DNA of 46,184 nucleotides. Source: JANOGU01 sp964499865. GTDB lineage: Bacteria > Pseudomonadota > Alphaproteobacteria > Rhodobacterales > Rhodobacteraceae. Position numbers and translations under genes: made by a program. Below, piece by piece: positions 41,062 to 46,184 of the stretch. Each line of letters starts with the position of its first letter. The stretch's first letter is position 1. The notes under the pieces were generated by a model, which was given only the letters and a program-made list of their open reading frames with translations, did not search any database and was not told the DNA's origin. The stretch spans positions 1 through 46,184 of the forward strand of contig CAZCPY010000004.1 of NCBI GenBank assembly GCA_964499865.1, given 5' to 3'.

Positions 41062-42339
41062 TCAGCGCACCTTCAGCTGGACGGAGGTGTTGTAGATGTT
41101 CATGACGACCGAGATGGTCAGGCTGATCGTCAGGTAGATCAGCATCATCAGGAGCATGCTCTCGAGTTCCCGGCCCGTCTGGTTCAGCGTGATGCCCCCC
41201 AGCGTGCCGCGCAGGTCGAGATAGGACACGGCGATGCCCAGCGAGGTGTTCTTGGTCAGGTTCAGGAACTGGCTGATCAGCGGCGGGATGATGACGCGCA
41301 GGGCCTGGGGCAGGATGATCAGGTTCATCGTGCGCCCCGGGCGCAGGCCGAGCGCGAAGGCCGCCTCGGACTGGCCGCGGCTGATCGCCATGATGCCCGC
41401 GCGCACGATTTCGGCGATGAAGGCCGCAGTATACAGCACCAGCGCGATCAGCAGCGCGGTAAAGGAATGCGGGATCGTCAGCCCGCCCTGGAAGTTGAAG
41501 CCCTTGAGCGCCGGGTAGTCGAGGTTGAAGCCCATCGCCACCAGCAGGACGATGATCGGCGCGAACAGGACCAGCAGCGACTTCCACCATGTCACCGGGC
41601 GCACCCCGGTTGCCTCCTGCATGGCGCGCGCCGCGGCCACCAGGCGGCGGCTCACCCAGACCGACCCCGCCAGCACGGCGATGATCGCCAGCAGCGTCAG
41701 GTTCAGCGAAAACGGCCCGGCGTCCACCGTGGGCAGGCCTCGGCCGAACACCGGCCAGGGCAGCGAGGTGCCGCGGTTGGTGATCGCCACGCTGTCGTTG
41801 AGCAGCATCGACGCTTCGGCCGCCTGCCCGGCGGCCGCCATCTCGTCGGTGACGCGGAAGGCGTTGGGGGCGGGCGTGACCTCGGACAGGATGACGTAGG
41901 AAAGGAGGATCCACAGCAGCAGCGGCACGTTGCGGAACATCTCGACGTAGACGGTCATCAGCCGCGACACGAGCCAGTTCTTCGACAGCCTGAGGACGCC
42001 GATCAGCACGCCCAGCACGGTGGCCAGGATGCAGCCCAGCACCGCCACGGCCAGCGTGTTCAGAAGGCCCACCAGCAGGGCGCGGAAATGCGTGCTGTCG
42101 TTGGTATAGGGGATCAGCTGCTGGTTGATGTCATAGCCGGCACGCTGCCACAGGAACCCGAAATTGAACTCCTTGCCGCGGATCGCCAGGTTCTGGATCG
42201 TGTTGTTCAGAAGCCAGGCCACGCCCAGCATGAACAGGATCAGCACGAAAAGCTGGATCGTGTAGGACCGGTAGCGCGTGTCGTAGATGAGCATCGAAAG
42301 CCGAAAGCGCTGTTTCGGCACGTCGGCGGCAATCGCCAT
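41062..42339 (-). CDS. bztB: Amino-acid ABC transporter permease BztB
   Basis: A 425-residue permease of the long AapQ/BztB class. A first helix (IQLFVLILFMLGVAWLLNNTIQNLA) and a large insert with DEMAAAGQAAEASMLLNDSVAITNRGTSLPWPVFG divide the permease domain. The EAA-like loop is SEAAFALGLRPGRTMNLIILPQALRVIIPPLISQFLNLTKNTSLGIAVSYLDL. BztB and BztC together form the membrane channel for acidic amino acids and their amides. It follows bztA after a 147-base gap holding a strong stem-loop. Confidence 0.95.
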   Translation of the reverse strand: MAIAADVPKQRFRLSMLIYDTRYRSYTIQLFVLILFMLGVAWLLNNTIQNLAIRGKEFNFGFLWQRAGYDINQQLIPYTNDSTHFRALLVGLLNTLAVAVLGCILATVLGVLIGVLRLSKNWLVSRLMTVYVEMFRNVPLLLWILLSYVILSEVTPAPNAFRVTDEMAAAGQAAEASMLLNDSVAITNRGTSLPWPVFGRGLPTVDAGPFSLNLTLLAIIAVLAGSVWVSRRLVAAARAMQEATGVRPVTWWKSLLVLFAPIIVLLVAMGFNLDYPALKGFNFQGGLTIPHSFTALLIALVLYTAAFIAEIVRAGIMAISRGQSEAAFALGLRPGRTMNLIILPQALRVIIPPLISQFLNLTKNTSLGIAVSYLDLRGTLGGITLNQTGRELESMLLMMLIYLTISLTISVVMNIYNTSVQLKVR

Positions 42340-42446
42340 GGCTTCCCCCTGTCTGGCGCCCGGGGCGTTCCGGCTGGTCCCGGATGCGGCGGGGTCTGAT
42401 GCCCCTGGCCCGTGCGTCGGCCGTTCTGGATCGGTCCTGAAACGGA

Positions 42447-42475
42447 CCGGGGGCGCCCTTGTGCGGCGCCCCCGG
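42447..42475 (-). terminator. Strong stem-loop between bztA and bztB
   Basis: CCGGGGGCGCC-CTTGTGC-GGCGCCCCCGG forms a perfect 11-bp GC stem with a 7-base loop. It starts 12 bases after the bztA stop. No T-run follows, so it is probably a partial terminator or 3' mRNA protector that makes bztA (the binding protein) more abundant than the membrane genes. That arrangement is common in such operons. Confidence 0.75.
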
Positions 42476-42486
42476 CTGTGTCGGTC

Positions 42487-43506
42487 TCAGCGGAACGGCG
42501 GGGCGTACTGCAGCCCCCCTTGCGTCCACAGCGCGTTCAGGCCGCGCGCCAGGTTGATCGTGGTGCCTTCGCCGATGTTGGCGGCGAAGATCTCGCCGTA
42601 GTTGCCGGTCGCCATGATGGCGTTCTTGAACGCGTCGGCCGACAGGCCGAACTTGACGCCCATGTCACCCGACACGCCCAGCAGGCGCTTGACTTCCTCG
42701 TCCGCGGTCGAGGTCGCAACTTCGGCCACGTTGGCCTTGGTGATGCCCTTTTCCTCGGCGATCAGCAGCGCGTAGTAGGTCCAGCGGACGATGTCGCCCC
42801 AGTTGTTGTCGCCATGGCGGACAACCGGGCCAAGCGGTTCCTTCGAGATGATCTCGGGCAGGATGACGTGGTTGCCGGCATCCGGCATCGTCGCACGGCT
42901 GGCGGCCAGGCCCGAGGCGTCGGTGGTATAGGCGTCGCAGGCGCCGGCCAGATACTGGCGCTGCGCTTCCGAATCGTCGGCCACCGTGACCGGCGTGTAG
43001 CTGATGTTGTTCTGCTTGAAGAAGTCGGCGAGGTTCAGTTCGGTCGTGGTGCCGGTCTGGATGCAGACGGTGGCGCCGTCGAGTTCCTTGGCCGAGGACA
43101 CGCCGAGGTCCTTCTTCACCATGAAGCCCTGGCCGTCGTAGTAGTTCACGGCCACGAAATCGAGCGCCAGTTCGCTGTCGCGCGTGGCGGTCCAGGTCGA
43201 GTTGCGGACCAGCAGGTCGACTTCGCCCGACTGCAGCGCGGTGAAGCGGGTTTCGCCGGTGGTCGGCACGAACTTGACCTTGGTCGCGTCGCCGAAGATC
43301 GCCGCCGCCAGCGCGCGGCAGATGTCGACGTCGAACCCGGTCCAGTTGCCCGAGGCGTCGGGCGCGCCGAAACCGGTCAGGCCGGTGTTCGAGCCGCAGA
43401 TCAGCTCGCCGCGGGCCTTCACGGCCTCGAGCGTCGCCTGCGCCTGCGCCGCCGTGGCGGTGAGGCCGAGCGCGGCAAGCGTGGCCAGCCATTTCATCTT
43501 GGTCAT
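42487..43506 (-). CDS. bztA: Glutamate/glutamine/aspartate/asparagine-binding protein
   Basis: A 339-residue periplasmic binding protein with a signal peptide (MKWLATLAALGLTATAAQAQ). Features of the AapJ/BztA family are ICGSNTGLTGFGAPDASGNWTGFDVDICRALAAAIFGD, LLVRNSTWTATRDSELALDFVAVNYYDGQGFMV, TVCIQTGTTTELNLADFF and EPLGPVVRHGDNNWGDIVRWTYYALLIAEEKGI. It is first in bztABCD, with its own upstream gap of 229 bases that should contain the operon promoter. A possible -35 TTGACC is seen there on the minus strand, without a clear -10. Confidence 0.96.
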   Translation of the reverse strand: MTKMKWLATLAALGLTATAAQAQATLEAVKARGELICGSNTGLTGFGAPDASGNWTGFDVDICRALAAAIFGDATKVKFVPTTGETRFTALQSGEVDLLVRNSTWTATRDSELALDFVAVNYYDGQGFMVKKDLGVSSAKELDGATVCIQTGTTTELNLADFFKQNNISYTPVTVADDSEAQRQYLAGACDAYTTDASGLAASRATMPDAGNHVILPEIISKEPLGPVVRHGDNNWGDIVRWTYYALLIAEEKGITKANVAEVATSTADEEVKRLLGVSGDMGVKFGLSADAFKNAIMATGNYGEIFAANIGEGTTINLARGLNALWTQGGLQYAPPFR

Positions 43507-43735
43507 GGGTACCTCTTCCTGATGGACCGCTGCCGGAGACCGGCGCGGCTATTGCTCCCTGGGTCCGCCCCCGTTGGAACGGCACTTAGCGCGAAGGTGG
43601 AACCCCTCGCCGCATCTGGCCTTTTCGTCTGAACCGCACCCACCGGTCAAGGGCAACCGGCGGACGGGCGGAACTTTGCAATAAAACAGACGCTTGGCCC
43701 CCGTGCCGAAACCACGGGCAACTCCGCACAGGAAT

Positions 43736-44455
43736 TCAGCAATCTTGTGAGCCACACAAGTCCGAGAATCGCCCCGCCGCGGCCATGTCGGCGGCCTTGC
43801 GTGCAGCGGATTCGGCGGCCTCGTCGTCGGCGCCCCAGTGGTCGGTCTGCCAGTCCTCGTCGATCCGCGACAGCGCGAAGGCCCCGGCGGCGCCCAGCCG
43901 CCCGGCCTGCACGGCAAGGCCCAGCACCAGCGAGCCGCTGATCGCCACGAGGTCGTGCAGCGCGGCCAGCGCGAAGGGCCCGCGCGCCGCCACCGCGGCC
44001 GTCAGGGCCGCCAGCGCCTGCGGCGGCTGGGCTACGGGGATGACGCCCGTGGTGACGGTCAGGCGCGCCGAAAGGGTCTCTGCGGCCCAGTCGAGCAGCG
44101 GATCCCACCCCGCCGCCTGCCGTGCCACCAGACCGGCCGGACCGGCGGCACGGTAGCACAGCAGGTCCGACGCACCATAGAGAGCCACCACCTCGGCCAC
44201 CTCGGCCCGCTGCGGCGCAACCTTGTCCAGCGCAGAATTGGCCAGCCGCGTCAGCGGCATGGTTCCGGGATCGACCTCGCCCCCTTGCGCCGCCCACTCC
44301 GCGGCCACCGCTGCGGCCAGCGCCTGCGACGGCAGGCGCAGCGTCGCCCTGGCGGGCGTCCGCACCGCGCGGCCATCGAGCCGGACCGACCAGCCATCCG
44401 CCTCGGCCACCGCCTCGGCCGCGGTCCAGAAGACCCTGCGCGCCCAGCCGGTCAT
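43736..44455 (-). CDS. ATP12-family F1-ATPase assembly chaperone
   Basis: A 239-residue protein homologous to mitochondrial Atp12, which in mitochondria helps the alpha subunit assemble into F1. Typical features are the N-terminal VFWTAAEAVAEADGWSVRLDGRAVRTPARATLRLPSQALAAAVAAEW, then MPLTRLANSALDKVAPQRAEVAEVVALYGASDLLCYRA and the C-terminal region with DEDWQTDHWGADDEAAESAARK. The start at 44455 fits the family; upstream codons lie in a repeat. It sits between the rluC-like gene and bztA on the same strand, an order common in Rhodobacterales. Confidence 0.93.
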   Translation of the reverse strand: MTGWARRVFWTAAEAVAEADGWSVRLDGRAVRTPARATLRLPSQALAAAVAAEWAAQGGEVDPGTMPLTRLANSALDKVAPQRAEVAEVVALYGASDLLCYRAAGPAGLVARQAAGWDPLLDWAAETLSARLTVTTGVIPVAQPPQALAALTAAVAARGPFALAALHDLVAISGSLVLGLAVQAGRLGAAGAFALSRIDEDWQTDHWGADDEAAESAARKAADMAAAGRFSDLCGSQDC

Positions 44456-44494
44456 CCTGCCGCCGTCCCCGTGCAAAGGCCGGGCACCGGGCGG

Positions 44495-44593
44495 CCCCCT
44501 CTCCCCTCGCGGGGAGGGAAAGGGGGAGGGGGGACCCCGCGCCCGGCCGCGCACCCCCCCACCCCATCCCTCCCCCACGAGGGGGGAGGGGGG
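44495..44593. repeat. Composite double-hairpin intergenic repeat, copy B
   Basis: The left hairpin is CTCCCC-TCGC-GGGGAG (44501-44516). The right hairpin is CCCTCCCCC-ACGA-GGGGGGAGGG (44568-44590), identical to that of copy A at 17967-17989. The two 99-base elements share the same order of parts and near-identical right ends. This copy lies between two genes in the same direction, downstream of the rluC-like gene. Confidence 0.8.
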
Positions 44594-44630
44594 CACCCTG
44601 CCCCGGCATCCCTCGGCCGTGCCATCCGCC

Positions 44631-45671
44631 TCAGTCCCGCCGCGGGAAGGGGTCGGCGGGCACCTCGCCCTCGGCCCAGTCGAACAGCGCCCAGGTGCGC
44701 GCCATGTGGTCGGGCAGCGGCGCGGTCACGGTGAGGGGTTTCTTCGTCACCGGGTGCTCGATGGAGATCGACCGGGCGTGCAGGTGCAGCTTGCGGCTGA
44801 CATCGCCGCCCAGGCCCGCGCCCCAGCCGTCGCCCGGATTGTCCTGCCCCGAGCCGCCATACTTGCCGTCGCCGATGATCGGGTGCCCGATCTCGGCCAT
44901 ATGGGCGCGCAACTGGTGGGTGCGGCCGGTGACCGGCTCCAGCGCCACCCAGGCCAGCCGCTGCCCGGCGTTGGCAAGCGTGGCATAGTCCGTCTGCGAC
45001 CGCTTGGCCTCCGGGTAGTCCGAGGCCCTGGCGGGGTGGATCGCCAGCATCTTCTCGCCTTCACCCCCCCGCCCGTGGCCGGGGGCCTTCATCAGCGCAT
45101 ACTTGACGCTGCCGTTCTTCGGGCTGGGTACTCCGGCCACGGCGGCCCAGTAGATCTTGCGCGTCAGCCGGTGGCGCAGCGCCTCGGACAGGGCGCGCGC
45201 CACGCGGTCGGTGCGCGCCAGCATCAGGACACCCGAGGTGTCCTTGTCCAGCCGGTGCACGAGCTTCGGCCGGTCCTTGTAGTCGAACATCAGGGCCGCG
45301 GTCAGGCCATCCACGTGGCGTTCCCCCTGCCCCGAGCCGCCCTGCGAGGCGAGGCCGGGCGGCTTGTTCAGGATGATCAGGTGCTGGTCGCGGAACAGGA
45401 CCGCATCCTGCACCATCCGCGCGTCAGAGGGGGTCAGCCCGCCGTTCGGCGGCGGCGGCGCCTCGCCCTGCGGCAGGGGCGGCACGCGGATCACCATGCC
45501 GGGCGCCACGCGATCGGACGCCTTCACCCGCCCGCCATCCACTCGCACCTGGCCGGTGCGGCACAGCTTTTCCACCGTCCCCTGGGTGACCTGCGGAAAC
45601 CGGCGCTTGAACCAGCGGTCGAGACGCTGTTCGCCCTCCTCCTCGGTCACCTCCAGCAGCTGGACGCTCAT
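44631..45671 (-). CDS. Ribosomal large-subunit pseudouridine synthase, RluA family (RluC/D-like)
   Basis: A 346-residue RNA-modifying enzyme. The N-terminal S4 RNA-binding domain is GEQRLDRWFKRRFPQVTQGTVEKLCRTGQVRVDGGRVKASDRV. The catalytic domain shows the diagnostic RPKLVHRLDKDTSGVLMLA (catalytic Asp in HRLDKDTSG), then LEPVTGRTHQLRAHMAEIGHPIIGDGKYGG and RKLHLHARSISIEHP. The last block and the S4 domain fit RluC or RluD; which uridines are modified cannot be read from the sequence. It overlaps crcB by 4 bp. A 40-residue Gly/His-rich insert (SPKNGSVKYALMKAPGHGRGGEGEKML) lies in the middle. Confidence 0.94.
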   Translation of the reverse strand: MSVQLLEVTEEEGEQRLDRWFKRRFPQVTQGTVEKLCRTGQVRVDGGRVKASDRVAPGMVIRVPPLPQGEAPPPPNGGLTPSDARMVQDAVLFRDQHLIILNKPPGLASQGGSGQGERHVDGLTAALMFDYKDRPKLVHRLDKDTSGVLMLARTDRVARALSEALRHRLTRKIYWAAVAGVPSPKNGSVKYALMKAPGHGRGGEGEKMLAIHPARASDYPEAKRSQTDYATLANAGQRLAWVALEPVTGRTHQLRAHMAEIGHPIIGDGKYGGSGQDNPGDGWGAGLGGDVSRKLHLHARSISIEHPVTKKPLTVTAPLPDHMARTWALFDWAEGEVPADPFPRRD

Positions 45672-46036
45672 GCCCAGCCCCTCGCTGCGACCATGCCGAG
45701 CGCCAGCGCGGCGATGGACAGCCCGACCGACAGCCCGACATAAAGCGCCGCCGCCCCCTGGTCACCGCGCTCCCACAGGCAGACGGCATCCAGAGAAAAG
45801 GCCGAGAAGGTGGTGAACCCGCCCAGAACCCCTGTCATCAGGAGCGGCGAAAGGCGCCCCTCGCGGGTCATCACGATGAACAGCACGCCCATCGCAAAGC
45901 TGCCCGCGACGTTGACCACGAGCGTGCCGAGCGGAAACCCCGGCAGGCAGGCGCGCGCCACGCCTGCGGTGACGAGAAACCGCGCCATCGACCCGATGGC
46001 ACCGCCGACGGCGACCTGAAGAAGCGTTCCGACCAT
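45668..46036 (-). CDS. crcB: Fluoride channel/exporter CrcB (Fluc)
   Basis: A 122-residue four-helix membrane protein working as an inverted dimer that lets fluoride leave the cell. Family signatures are VAVGGAIGSMARFLV, FPLGTLVVNVAGSFAMGVLF (conserved Asn in the channel) and LMTGVLGGFTTFSAFSLDAV (phenylalanine box and Na+ site region). The start at 46036 gives the normal length. It is coupled to the rluC-like gene by ATGA overlap. I searched the 148 upstream bases for the conserved ends of the fluoride riboswitch and did not find them. Confidence 0.96.
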   Translation of the reverse strand: MVGTLLQVAVGGAIGSMARFLVTAGVARACLPGFPLGTLVVNVAGSFAMGVLFIVMTREGRLSPLLMTGVLGGFTTFSAFSLDAVCLWERGDQGAAALYVGLSVGLSIAALALGMVAARGWA

Positions 46037-46164
46037 GCCCCGCCCCTTGGTCACTTGCGTTGCCCGAGTCAATCCGTGTCCGGCCCTTCCCCCCAACCGG
46101 TCATCCGCCCCCGGCGTCTGACGTTTATTGCGTGCCTTCGGCACATTCCTTTCATCTCGCCTGC

Positions 46165-46183
46165 GGGGCCTGAAGAAGGCCCC
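46165..46183. terminator. Stem-loop at the right window edge
   Basis: GGGGCC-TGAAGAA-GGCCCC forms a 6-bp GC stem at the last bases of the window. A smaller GTGCC-TTC-GGCAC stem lies at 46132-46144. These could be the end of a gene lying outside the window; the sequence stops before any T-run could be seen. The remainder of 46037-46184 holds nothing else recognisable. Confidence 0.35.
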
Positions 46184-46184
46184 T

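Noticed and set aside
39592..42399. A plus-strand open frame of 935 codons opposite bztB, bztC and bztD
   Set aside because: Its product is a low-complexity run of His, Gln, Arg, Asp and Gly, as expected from the antisense of high-GC genes, and the minus-strand genes are clearly real.
46037..46184. Possible fluoride riboswitch upstream of crcB
   Set aside because: The conserved 5' GG-ATGG-type stem and the 3' CTGATG-CTCC end of the crcB motif are not found in these 148 bases; the hairpins seen do not fit its pseudoknot.

Overview
The window is about 70% GC with short gaps, many ATGA/GTGA stop-start overlaps and an order of genes typical of the alphaproteobacterial order Rhodobacterales (Rhodobacteraceae/Paracoccaceae). 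Pointers are a bztABCD amino-acid transporter like that of Rhodobacter capsulatus, the neighbourhood crcB - RluA-family pseudouridine synthase - ATP12 chaperone - bzt, a lone motB, and intergenic hairpin repeats of the alphaproteobacterial kind. It reads as ordinary chromosome. Only the first ~320 bases look different: lower GC and a truncated small gene. No rRNA, tRNA, IS element, prophage or CRISPR array was seen.

Layout. 1-5 kb: a HIRAN-like fragment, a conserved unknown gene, pyrF, and a type I secretion pair (HlyD-type adaptor plus ABC exporter). 5-12.6 kb: mlaA-mlaC (lipid asymmetry), an APH-fold kinase, an SGNH-hydrolase lipoprotein, a 2-hydroxyacid dehydrogenase, an SH3-domain exported protein with a 15-bp tandem repeat, then ilvA coupled to an asparaginase. 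12.6-20 kb: argG, a decayed acetyltransferase remnant, a coupled trio (ArfB, class-III aminotransferase-like phospho-lyase, APH-fold kinase), motB, deoD, a beta-carbonic anhydrase and an HPt-like small protein.

20-29 kb is the most interesting metabolic block. A single-direction set encodes a betaine-type binding protein, an ATPase, a permease made of two fused ProW modules, a choline-kinase-like enzyme and a dimethylglycine/sarcosine dehydrogenase-like flavoprotein. The last four genes overlap by 4 bp each. A methyltransferase and a second choline-kinase-like gene lie just upstream and diverge. This looks like uptake and breakdown of a quaternary or N-methylated amine in which a phosphorylation step takes part. 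29-35.3 kb: a TctE/TctD two-component system divergent from an ABC-type binding protein and a tctCBA tripartite tricarboxylate transporter. 35.3-38.8 kb: prs, a fatty-acid-hydroxylase-superfamily protein, an Fe-S protein coupled to a SixA-like phosphatase, and a small membrane protein. 38.8-46.1 kb: bztABCD, ATP12, RluC and the fluoride channel CrcB.

Four APH-fold small-molecule kinases occur within 22 kb. At least four families of short dispersed repeats sit in the gaps between genes; one of them supplies the ribosome-binding region and start codon of a gene. All functional names rest on motifs and residues read by eye, with no database search.
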